Below the pieces are notes generated by a model that did no database searches, was not told the origin of the DNA, and saw nothing but the letters and a program-made list of their open reading frames with translations. Shown here piece after piece: positions 24,137 through 36,100 of a DNA stretch of 64,000 nt (position 1 is its first letter; each line of letters begins with the position of its first letter). The position numbers and the translations under genes were made by a program. The DNA comes from Paramacrobiotus metropolitanus. Lineage: Eukaryota > Tardigrada > Eutardigrada > Parachela > Macrobiotidae. The DNA lies in assembly GCF_019649055.1 (NCBI RefSeq), contig NW_026570245.1, positions 868,001-932,000 on the forward strand, given 5' to 3'.

Positions 24137-26664
24137 TATTCCTTAAATCATTTACAGACAAAGAACAGCAACGTCAACGTGAGAAAAAATAGTACAATAA
24201 GATACAGAGTAATTTTTTCCAACACTTGAAAATTGTGTGGAATGCTGATCGGTGAAGTCAAGGGATTTTTAAGGTAAAGATCGCAAAAACATTGTCGTCA
24301 GTCGTAGGGAGGAGTTTGAGCTGGCAAGGCCAATTGCAGGTGCCCGACGTCATGGACAAAGGTTACCGTGTATATCAGCGCTGCAGCTGCAGACAGCAGT
24401 ACAGAATTCTATATGAATGCTAATGTAATGCATGTATCGCACGCGCGGTGTATTGCATGTACGTTTATGTAATATTCATTTACCTTGGCACATTTAAAAA
24501 ATTGGCTGCAGCCACTAAGGTATAAGCTTCTTTATCGAGTATTGTCGCATGCACTGATAAATTAATGATTAATTTTCTGCAAAGATTACCGCTAACATTG
24601 GCAAATGCCAGTGCTACCTTACATGCGACACAGATGTGATGTACGCGCATGGTAAAACTTCTTACAGTGATAACGTATCATATCTTTAATTTACTTATAT
24701 GTTGACTCTAAGCAAACTCTTAGATCAACTCACCGACTTCTTTAAGACTGCGTTGCTAAATTTTAAAGTTTGTACCGGTGACGCGCATGAGTTATGCTCA
24801 GCAATGATCAGCAAAAACTTATCATCAGTGGTAACATTTACGCACGTGAACGAATTAATATAGCACATTGTACAAAAGCAACAATCATCATCTTGTGCCA
24901 AATTAATATAAAATACTGTCTTAAACTTAAAACAAGCGGTTGTTGGAAAAATGTCGATTTTGCGTAGCACCAAAACGCATTTGGTATATTATGCATGTAA
25001 TTTCATTTACATTTTACTGTTTTAGGTAGATAATTTGTTACGTTTTAGGCAGACAATCTTTACTCTGGGGGCATTAATTTTGCACCGAAACATGCTGTTT
25101 ATTTACAAAATTAAATTATAAACTACACGTCAAATGTGTAATCAATATTTTTTGTAGCATTTTAAGGAACCGCACCGTATATCTGTAATTAATACAAGCA
25201 ACAGAGATATCACGCAGGACGTACCGGACCGACAATTCAAAGGTTCAGTATCAGGTTCGTAGCATATACTTATTTACTATGCAGTTAGAAATTATTCCGC
25301 TGGACTATGACTGCTTCCGTTAGTTAAAGATACTGCTTCTACCTCGTGCGAAAAGTTTTTTGATAATATGCCAAGAAAAGTTTTGTACTTGCTACATTTG
25401 TTAGTCAAGTGCGGCAGAAACTACTAATTAAACAGCCTGTAAAGCCGAACGTCTGCTTGCGATCGTCTATACTGTGTACTGTATAATTCCAGGCTGCTAC
25501 ATTAAATGTGCTCACTTATACAGCCGTAGTCCTTAACCTTGTGCTTGTCTACTGTAAAGTAACCTTTATCGCGATAACAACTGTCTGCGATTTATCTTTA
25601 GCTGTAATCTGTCTTTAACCGGTTAAATAATGTTTTTTGTGTAAAGAAATAAGTAGCATAAGTTTTGACGGAGGTTTAGTTTCCTGGAAATAAAATCTCT
25701 CTAACAATTCCGCGTTAATTTTCGTGAACCTGTTCGCTGCAATAACATCTTCGTTCTACGCGGTAACACGAGCATAAAGCATGGTATCTCTGTTAAAACG
25801 TGACGATACTTTTCATGAATCTTGATGAATTTTACGCAACTTTTTTTACATTGGCATAATAAATGCAATTTTATTACTCAAGCGCTACGCAGTTTCTGCT
25901 CCATTGGTTGGAAGATTTTTTCGGCATTTACTCGTACAATCTCGCTCAACGCATTATCCACAGAAGTACTGCTCACAACATTTATCAAATTCAAATGAAT
26001 AAGTGTATCGTTTCGGTTTTGCATACGTACAGAGTAGTTGTATGTAAGAAAGGCAGATTTCGGTGAACTTTTGCGGCAAACGCTACACAGTGGCAAAGGC
26101 CGAGACCCGATTAACTCAGATGGATGCAGATTTTTGCCTTAATCAGCATAGGAAAAAAACAGCACGAAGGCCGATAAGCCCACGGCCAGTGCAATGCTTT
26201 CCCGATTCCACATAGATAAATGCGATGAGTACCACGAACTTAGTTTTTTCTGGTGGAGAACGATTTCGCTTTATATCTCGTATAGTGACCGCGACAGAGC
26301 GTCTTCGGTATTTCGTAAACAGTAGTGGGACACAGCAAATTGTTAGTTCAACATAATTTAAGCTAAAAAACGCTACCGCCTCCGTGAATTAATCATAAAT
26401 CACTTCGTGCACACAGGTACTTAAGAATGCAGCATATTTTTGCATTACCGAAGTTTTTTCACCAGTATACGTATAAACACAACAAACTCCGAATCCATAT
26501 TTTGTATTATATTTTATCCTGACCGATGTGTTCAGTTCCACACAGCTATGCAACGTGTTTTAGATCACGACTCACGAGCACCGATACAGCTGCATGCGGA
26601 ACTGGGAGATTCGGCACCGTAATGAAACGTATTTTAAAACGTCAGCGTCACAGGTCACACATAT
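24137..26664. other. Intergenic, upstream of SoxF / downstream of SPAG6
   Basis: About 2.5 kb of AT-rich sequence holding the presumed SoxF promoter near 24140-24400 and the SPAG6 3' UTR at the other end. I recognise no gene. Confidence 0.4.
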
Positions 26665-29600
26665 TTATGACTTTCCCGAGATCATTTCGATTTTTGATTT
26701 GTCCGCTGATATTTCTCTGCCCGCAGCTAAATTAGGATCCTGCAGGTATTTTTCATATTCATTCTTGCTGGGCGCAAATCTGTCCACCTTTTCCAGCAAT
26801 TGTTCCGCATATCCCGGCGAAAAATACCTACGAGTATATCATAAATTCAGTTTTTTGTATTTACAGTGTCACACAGAATATGTGTAATATCATCATAAAA
26901 TCAATTCTGGCCAGTCGTCCAAAGTCTCTATGTGCTAAGCAATTTCTTTGTGGCATAATAATAATTCATATAAGGACAGTACAAATATACAAATACTTTT
27001 CCATCCGACATTAACTCACTTGACAATGTCCGGTGGGTAGCACGCATTAACCGCCTCAATCGCTTCGTACAAAGCCGAGCCCTTGGTGACATCCAGTTGC
27101 TGTATGTACTTCAGGCCTCCACTGACGACAAATGCCCTCCTCGCTTTAGCGTCATGCGGTAAAATCTATAAACTCGTACCAATTGTATGTTGTATATTCA
27201 CTTGAATTATATTCAACGATAATGTTTGTATTGACAACAGAACACTACGCTTTTCTACCTAAATAGTGCATTGCTTGGTAAATTTATATACACACTATTA
27301 CACAGTGATGTATCAGCTTAATTATGTGGTGATTTATTTTCTCTCTTCATTGACATAATTCTAATCGTTCTTTCCTTTCCTCATAACCACCAATCTGACC
27401 TTTGAGTATTGCGTTATAACGGCATCTTTGAGCACGGCCGGGCCATGCTGTAGCAGCATGTCCAAGCTGGGCAGGTAGATACATTTGTCGATGAGATTCC
27501 GCAGTGTCTTGCGTGACTATAAATATTATGTGCACCATGTATTACCAAGGGCAAATTTATATAGTGAATAAGAAAACTGATAAGCGCTCTTATCAGCCTC
27601 GACGCTGCATGTGGATAAACAGCTACTGACTTTATTACGTAAGTCTTCGGAAGCGGCAAGGTCATCGCTGGCGAATGCCATTATCTGCGGCAGCATATCG
27701 CCGGTGCAGATAGTGTTGGCGTGCTCCGAGCTGTGACCTGCCAGTTGTCCGATAGTCCAGACAGCGGCGGCCTTAACGTAGTCTTCTTCGTCGGGCTCCT
27801 TGATAGTGGCTTGTAAACATGGCAGCGCCTGGGGAAAGAGCAATAAAAGTGTGTATTTAAGTCTTACTGATTAGCGATACTGCCTTGCTGTATTATCATA
27901 ATCATTGAGTTTAAATATCGTACGATTTGCTGTCGCAAAATTTCAATGCCTTAAAAAATTTCGCCATACTATGTAGTATGTACATAGTAACATAGGTACA
28001 ACGCCATATTTTTTACCGCCGGTAATAACATATTCAGTACAAGTACAAGCCTATACTTTTTTAAGTCCTGGAATTAATTAAACAAAAAACTGTAGGCTGC
28101 TAAATTTACGATACACCTAACGCTGTAGTCGTAGTGCGTTTTCAACGAACCTTGGCCACGATGATAGCAGCGGCAATCGTCTCCGAGTGTGCAGCCAGGT
28201 AACCGAGAGTCATAAGACCCGGCACACGGGATGGACCACGATGTGTGTTTAGGTATTCCACGGTGGCGCCGATTCCGCCGCTGTTTACTACCATCTGAGC
28301 TATCTGCAGAGATATGATGCTTTAAAGTCAATTAATAAAGTGGTAATTAACACGGTATCTGGATTTCCTGTATGCGCAGAATATACGCAGACAAGCAGCA
28401 GTTATACGCAGAAATGTTTTTACGTGTTGCAATAATTGTGAAAACTTGTAAGGAAGCAACATGTCACACAAATATCGTGTGTATACGATTTACAACTGTC
28501 TGGGATTTTCAAGTTCAGGGCACATGATCTGAGCTCAAAGTTTTTGTTTTCAAACAAATCAATCCATAAGCAGGATATGAAACAAAACTCTAAGGAACAA
28601 TTCCGTAAAATGAAGGGTAAAATCGCTAGTAAACGTCGTCCACATTTAAAAAATTCAGGAATTGTTAAACCTGTTAACGATTATAAATGTTTTTATACGT
28701 TAGTACAATTTCTCGGCATTCCAAATCGAAAAACGGCAACGATTTTGCAAATTTTTAATAACCGCAATTTACATTTTTGTATTTTTGATTCGATACTGTA
28801 TTATAACCAGAAAATAGTTCATACAAACTATAAAAATGCATCTTATGACCTCTTCACTATATTTGCAGAATTCTCGCAATAGTCCAGCGCAATTTTTTGC
28901 CACTGTCTCATCCCGATCATGCATGGACACAAGCATTGTCGGCAGAACATCCGCATCCAGCACAACTTCCGCCAATAATAAAGTGTGTTTACTGATGTGG
29001 CTTAAAGTGGCAAAAACGCATCGCTGCAATAAAATGTTTACTAAATATGTCTTATACGGTACAGCAGAATCGCGCGCTATTGTTTCAAGCAATTATAAAA
29101 ATGCATAATTTTTCCATATTGTACGAAAACGTTTTACTAACATGTAGCGTATTGTACAATCACATACTCTGAGTCGAACATCATCTGCGCCGATCATTTT
29201 TGCCAGATACGGTACCGCTCCCGTGTCGACAATCGTCTGTGCTAAATCCGCCGAATGCTTGCAAATGTCGCCGAGAGTGACCACAGCTGCCCGCTTCAGC
29301 GATGTTTCTGGTTCACGCAGACAGAAGACGAGAAACGGGCCCGCCCCCGCGTCCACAACACTCTGCGCCAGATCGCTGGTGTGCTTGGCAATGCAGCCCA
29401 GCGCCTCGGTGGCCTGTTCACGTAGCGCCGCTTCCGGTGCATCCAAACATGTGACCTACAATCTGATTTTGATTGACTTTTTTGACGAACAGCGATAAAC
29501 AGGAAATGCAATTTAATACCAATCCGGCTGCCCCGCCACCCTCGACAACGGCTTGTGCCAGTTCTGCGCTGTGCTTTGCGATAGATTTCATGATGAAGCA

Positions 29601-30655
29601 GGCGGCTCTTTTGTAGATCACCTTAAATTTAAACGGCAAAAGGTGAAATTTTCGTAAATAAAACTGATACACGGTTTTGTATCCTGCGGATAGTTAACTA
29701 AAATACTAATTATAAGGTCTACTCCATATAATTTAAAAAAGCAAGGGTTCACTTCGCAAACCCTCAGAATTTTTTAAAGAAAATAAAGATTAAGATCGTT
29801 TAAGTAGGACATGCAGGCTAAGATGAGCGTCAAAAGGGCGCAATTCGAAGAAATACGAGTAGTATGCCTACAAGTAGTACGAAGTACTGTTAATGCTACG
29901 CGCTTGATTATTTAATCCATTAATTAAGTAATAAATCAAATAGTATTTTATCTAAAAAATAAACCAAGCAAATTCTGATGTAACATACACCATTTTTACC
30001 AAGTCCATAAATAACTTGGGGTAATATGTCGCCCGTAATGATACCGGTCGCTAAATCTGGACTGTTATCAGCTAAGCGACCAAGAGCCATCGCAGCCATG
30101 TACTGAATATTCGGTCGCATGTCCAACAGCAAAGGTCTCAGCAGGGCCATAACACCTACAAATTCAGCGAACATACGAATTCTGTGAATATGTTCGTAAT
30201 GCACCAGATTGATCGAAATCAATCGAATCGTTTACCCTATGTTTCTAGCAGCTTTTTTACATTATGTTTCTAGCAGAGGCCGCTAACGATTACAAATTTT
30301 ACCACTATTTTATGGAATTTTCTGCACAAGGATTTTCTAGCAAAAGTTTACAGTATTAAAGTTAAAGTTTAGTTACTTATAAAATATAAATGTTATGTAT
30401 ACCCCGTTTCTCACGTTACCTTCTTGTTGTAAATACTCAATATTTTTTGTCCGCGATGCTAATTCCGATATTGTTTGCACAAATGTGGTTTGTGCACGGT
30501 GGTAATCCTCAAAAACTGTAAGTTATAACGAGAATCAATAAGTTAAGGATCCGAACACGGCGCAGCCATATGCAATACACGAGCCATGTATCCACAAAAA
30601 TTTCGCAATTTTCACCTTGAGCAATCTGACGCTGATTAAGCACTCTTCCATTCAT
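26665..30655 (-). CDS. SPAG6: Sperm-associated antigen 6 (PF16), axonemal armadillo-repeat protein
   Basis: Exons in transcript order: 30616-30655, 30420-30515, 29989-30155, 29520-29621, 29168-29455, 28850-29023, 28151-28303, 27631-27828, 27400-27516, 27020-27165, 26665-26827; about 547 residues. It is a structural protein of the central microtubule apparatus of motile cilia and sperm flagella. The N-terminus RQIAQVFEDY aligns with human RQVLQVFEQY. Eight or so armadillo repeats follow, for example KHSAELAQAVVEGG, KHTSDLAQSVVDAG and KHSADLAQTIVDTG. The end carries LPHDAKARRAFVVSGGLK and YFSPGYAEQLLEKVD, as in human SPAG6. A tail of about 40 residues extends past the human C-terminus. Several donors deviate from GTAAGT (GTTCGT, GTCATA, GTCAGT). 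Confidence 0.93.
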
Positions 30656-31671
30656 GGTAATAAATAAAGCTTCGCTTAATCAGGAAGAAGGTGCAAATTA
30701 ATTTAGCGCTGAGCTAAAGCAAAGCAGGGTTCCATAAACACGGGACAGTTTTTTCCGGACTTGCTCGTACAAATCCATCACTTAACTTTTAGGAATTCCG
30801 ATTTTTTAGCCCCGACAAATTGATATATGATAGTACGCCCTAAACAAGTAATTCACGCCATTGAAATCGCTTGTAACAAAATAAATATCATTTATTTTGA
30901 ATGCATCCTGGTACAGGTACAGCAAGAAAAGGTCAAACAAGGCTTAACTTAAACGTATCAACTATCTTCATTGTAAAGTTGCTTCTGCCTAGCAACACAC
31001 AGACTGGTCGGTTTATATGCCCAGTCGGCCCAAATCAGGTTTCTTGTTTAAGTAATAAGAAAGTAAAAACTTTTGCATATGCTTGTAGTATTTCGTACTT
31101 AATGTTACCGACTCATGGAAACAAAACAATAAACTCAAAAAACGCGGGATGGAATCAGGGCAGGTAAGGTATCACTTTTGTCAGCATCAGACTATCATGG
31201 TCAAGGCATGCAGTGCCGTTAAGACCAAAAGTAACGCTTGCACGTGCGCATGCTGCAGCTGTGCAGCTCGACACAACTGCAACACATTTTTCGAAAAATT
31301 TTGTGTTTTACCTGCATTTAAACCTGCACTGCTTGTTTTTTGAGTTTTGTGACTTGTGTCTTATTCTTTATTATTAATTTTTTGAATCCTTTATTGTTTG
31401 CGTTGTCTTGTGTTAAATTTTCTAAGCGCTTGTGTGCCCGAATTCTTCAATAATCAAGAAGCAGTACAAAGAAACCGTGTTGAATTTTGTTGTTTGTCGT
31501 GTTTGGTTTCTGTTTGAATTTATTGACTGTTGGATTTTGGAGTAGCTTCTTGAAAATATTCGTTTTTCGAGTTCTGCTGCTCTGCTGGTTTCTTGATCAC
31601 ACTAATTATTGCATCGATATTAGTCCTTATCTGGAAAATATCTGCGGACCGTGGATTGATAGTGTACCGTC
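30656..31671. promoter_or_regulatory. Divergent intergenic region, SPAG6 / CISD3
   Basis: About 1 kb between two start codons pointing apart. It holds both promoters and 5' UTRs. No coding or repeat signal was recognised. Confidence 0.35.
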
Positions 31672-32357
31672 ATGAACGCCAGTATTTCGTCGCTGTTTCG
31701 AGGTCTGCAGCTGTGCAGACCACATCTGGTAAGTAAAAAATATTGAGTAATTTAGTCACCAGCTTTTTTGCTTGCGTTTTCCACCGTTGCCTTGTCCCGG
31801 TTGCAGTACGCTGCAAATAATCGCGAAAATTTTTTATTAGTAACAAAAAAATGTTCTCCAGGTCCCTAGTCGGACGTCCGTGCGCTATTACGAATATCTG
31901 GAATTTGAGAAAGTCACTAGCAACAATATTCCTAAGGAAGCCGTCATGCAGTCCAAAGGGGCCTATCAGACGGAGAAAGGACGCATTTATGATAAGAAAC
32001 CCTTTAAATGCTGCCTGGAACCCGGAAAAAAGTATTCATGGTGCTCCTGCGGCTACAGTCACAAACAGGTAGGTCGGCGGACCCGCGGGGATGTCTCATG
32101 GGTTCTTCACTACGTTCCTCGGTTTTCATGCCGTTTCTGAGCCACTTAATTATATCTGCACGTGATTTCTGCTGTTGTAGCCCTTTTGTGATGGTGCGCA
32201 CAAAAAACCCTACATTAACTCCAGTTTACGTCCCGTGAAATTCGTCGCCACGGAAGCCAAAGAAGTATGGTTTTGCAATTGCAAACAGACCAACACGAAA
32301 CCCTTTTGCGATAAGTCCTGTGATTTACCACTGGTGCAGGAAGCCAGGACGAACTGA
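31672..32357 (+). CDS. CISD3: Mitochondrial double-CDGSH iron-sulfur protein (MiNT)
   Basis: Exons 31672-31728, 31862-32068 and 32181-32357 give 146 residues. The N-terminus (about 1-35) is Arg/Ser-rich, as in a matrix targeting sequence. The first cluster motif is canonical: CSCGYSHKQPFCDGAH, three Cys and one His for a [2Fe-2S] cluster. The second reads CNCKQTNTKPFCDKSC, where the usual CDGxH end is CDKSC, so the His ligand is replaced by Cys. By family knowledge CISD3 is a monomer in the mitochondrial matrix that carries two labile clusters and affects iron and redox balance. AATAAA at about 32463 is the likely polyadenylation signal. It is head to head with SPAG6. Confidence 0.9.
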
Positions 32358-33186
32358 ATTATTTTTATCGGTGTGGCTCAGGTTGGATATTATGTGTAAA
32401 GGCTACAATTTTTTTGATCCGTTTTATTGTTGCATTTATTGGAATTTTTGAATACGTACTTGAATAAAAATGCATTTGTTTCGGTGGTGCTTGCGAGAAA
32501 ACACAATATATCTCGATTCTCATGGTGAAAAATCACAATAAAATGTAAATCGGAAGCGAATTTTGAATTTGTTCAAACTCATGCATTTAATCGTTTAAAC
32601 AACAACAAATGAGCACGAAATTTCGGTGTTCTGTTTATGTACTGCAGAAATAATTGAAATTGTAATTATTTCATAGTAATTTTCATCAGATTAATTGATT
32701 TCTCTAAACGATTATGTTATAAGTATTTTTTTCTCAGATTCGCGTGCATGAAGACAAGTCAGGGCTTTCAGAACCGTAATAAATTTATTGTGTCATAAGC
32801 ACTCCAGTTTGCATTCTCAGGATCTGGGTAAAAAAGCACCCATGGTGCGGCTAAAACGATCATTAAAAGCTAATTCATAAGTAAAAATCATAACTTGCAT
32901 GGATGTACGAACAGCCACAATAACCGTGTCGGCGCTCGTAGCACAAGAAACAAAAAACCAGAGATGCTCCCACTTCGAGTATACAACTCACAACGGAATT
33001 AACAGGCATACCGCACTGGAAGTAAAATTCGTCACAAGAGAGAGAGCATAATCTGTATACAACCACATTCTATCAACACAAAAAAACCAATTACAGAGAA
33101 AAACCACTTTTTATGTCAATGTGAAAACAATAACTCAGACGTCAACCAACCAACGTCACTTTGTGTCCCTTTTGCACAGTGTTCCT
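32358..33186. other. Convergent intergenic, CISD3 / PIP4K2
   Basis: 3' UTRs of both genes. It is AT-rich and contains no recognised feature other than the CISD3 AATAAA at about 32463. Confidence 0.4.
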
Positions 33187-36100
33187 TTATACAATAATAT
33201 TCTCCATGAAATCCAAAAATCGCTTCGCATACTGATCCGGAGGAATTGTGGAAATCTGAGCATGGGATCCGTGCTTCACTGTCTTGGCGGCTTGTGCAGT
33301 GCGTTTCTATATAGACAAAACAAAAAAAGCATTTCTATACAGATAAAATAATATTAAAATTAATATCAATGCAACAGAAATCAATCACAACTATAAAAGC
33401 TAATAGGAACTATGCAAACAAAAATCCAAAGCGAAATGTTATCGTTCCACTCAGTGAAAAATTTACTGCACGAACACGAGAAGCTAAGGAACCGCAACTT
33501 TTTACCCAAATCACTACACTGCTACCAATACCCATACCTTCATTCCGTAGTGCGTCAATATGTCGATTATGGCCACGAAATATATTGATTTCTTTGGTGC
33601 ATCTGCAAAGAGATAAATTTAGCGGCAGTCGCACAATAGACCACACCAACCACTACAACAGCCTCAAAGAATAGGCGTAATTGTGCTAAGCCGGAAAAAG
33701 AACGCAAGGTCGATATTGCGTATAATCCGGGATCAGTTGCCATCAGCTGATGACAAAGCATCAAATTACGCTGTTCGTGACTAAAGAAAAACCTAAACAA
33801 TTTCTCCATCCTAAGGAGGGAATACATAATGCCTTTGGCTCTGCAAACCGCATGACGACAATCTGCCTCGTGGAGCACGAAATCAAAAATTACTTCAAAA
33901 AGCACATTTGCAGTACCTAGCCTAAAGGCGGAAAATGTTCACCACTTGAATATGTCGCAGCATATTTCAAGCGACCATTAGAAACAATTAAAAATTATGT
34001 CAAAAGCATAACGAGATTGCGTCCAACCGGAATGACAACAATCCAGAGAATATCGTACAAATGAGATTAAAGTACCAAAAATAAAGAACCACATGACATT
34101 AAACGACAAACTGCATGACATTTTCACATCATATTTACTGGAATTGACGGTAGTGCTTTCAGAAATAACTTTCTTTCTGTTCCGGTTCGCTTATTTCACA
34201 ATCCTAAACTTTACTACCTTTCAAAAACGATAACTAAACTTTAAAATACCGAACTCCATCAAATCATACAAGAACTGCTTGCAGATCTTTACACTAAGCA
34301 AGAATCATTCCACTTTTTCCGCTACCGAAACCAGTATGTCTCTTATGTTGACCGATCATGTTTAAACGGGAAACGTACTGTCAGACGAAGGTATGGAGAT
34401 GATTTCCACCGGATGTGCAAACAGTGAAGGCGCATTGGGATCCTTATTCTCGGAATTAACAATCCCCGGGCTCTCCGGCGGACTATTATCACTGTTAACG
34501 GAGTCAGTCTCGCCGCCGGTCTCCTCGGATTCATCATCCACCCCGGAGGCATTACCACCTTGATCGGCATCATGAACACCCAAGAGAAGTCGGTAGTCCA
34601 TCAGATTGTTCTTTGATAGGAACTAGAGTTGTCAAACGACACAGAAAACAATTATCAATAGCATGTCGGGTGAACTAGTTAACAAATTGACAGATTTACG
34701 ACACACAGCATATAGCAGACACCACAGATTGATTATTAACCCACTTCCACGTCACGCCGTATGATCTCCAATAATTCCGCCTTGTTCTCATTGCCAATGT
34801 ACATTTTGTGACCTTCCGAGACGAAATCGTTGTCCTTGAAGGTGGGAAGTTCTTTGGATTTCTCCTTTTCACTGGCTTCACGCTGGACGGTTGAACCCTA
34901 ACATCCAAAACATCAACACTAATTAAATATTTTACACAACTACTGATCTTTCAAAAATAAAGTTCTGTGTGATTATCATATGCGCGGAAATATCCCGTTT
35001 TTCAGATTGGGCGATGACGGATAGGAAATGGCATTCCATAAAAAACCCCCATCGCTCCTAGTCATTACCCACTGAAGCCAGTTTTTCTACTCGCCGCAAA
35101 TTACATCTCATCGCTAAGAGAATCGATATTTCGAGACTACTTGATCCGTCGACGTTGTTTCGTAGCAGTAAGTCATCGACGGCTTCACTTTTATTAACGT
35201 CGTGTATATAGCGGTTATCGATCACACATGCAGCTCCTGCACTTCCCACATTTCACATAACATCCAGCCCCCGGAGAGAGGAAGAAAAACACTTTCAATA
35301 CCACAACCAGCACTATACCGATTGCAGATCCTGCTCTACCCATCAAAACCGATCACTGTAACCACTTGGCAATTTGATCGCCTTAACAATTTCCGTTATA
35401 CGTTGACAGATTAGATCCTCCCTTATTATGCTCTGCTGGTTAAAAACCCCTCGCAACAGACGATTTTAATTACTGCCTTTCAAGATTAAGCGTAAAAAGA
35501 GGAAAGGAAACGAAAGATACAGGAAAATAACACCAATCGAATAAAAACCGAAAACGAACGCAACATTTCATTTTACACTGCAAAATGAAAACTTATTATC
35601 TCTTTGTAAAGACATACAGATGGTTCTAGTTTTATGCAGACATTTTGCACCAGTTTCCACTACCATCCTAGTTGATAAAAAAACTGTTACAACAACACAT
35701 AAGTCAAAATTTCAAAAAAGTATAATACAGAACAGCAGTAATATTTCTTTAACAGAACTAGCAATCGACCGATTTACAGCGGAACAAACAAAAGGCTACC
35801 ACATCCAGCAAACAGCCTTGCATCACCCCACCCACCCATTAATGACCAACCTAGCCGTGTAAGTAACAATCCCCGAAAATATCCTCCCAGAGTCAGCACG
35901 TATCCAATTATCTCTTCCAACCGGCTGTGCATTTTGACAGAAAAATCACACGACTGCCCATTTCCCGTTGTGCACACTTTATAGACCCGTTAATGGTCGC
36001 TATATACCCGTCATTTCTCCCCCCAACCAACCCAATAAGCAGCCGCTACTAACCTTCAGATCATATTTCCGATGTACACGCAACGGATGACTGAAAACAT

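Noticed and set aside
28544-28882. 112-codon plus-strand frame within SPAG6
   Set aside because: It lies across an intron and in antisense to a SPAG6 exon; Lys/Asn-rich composition reflects AT content.
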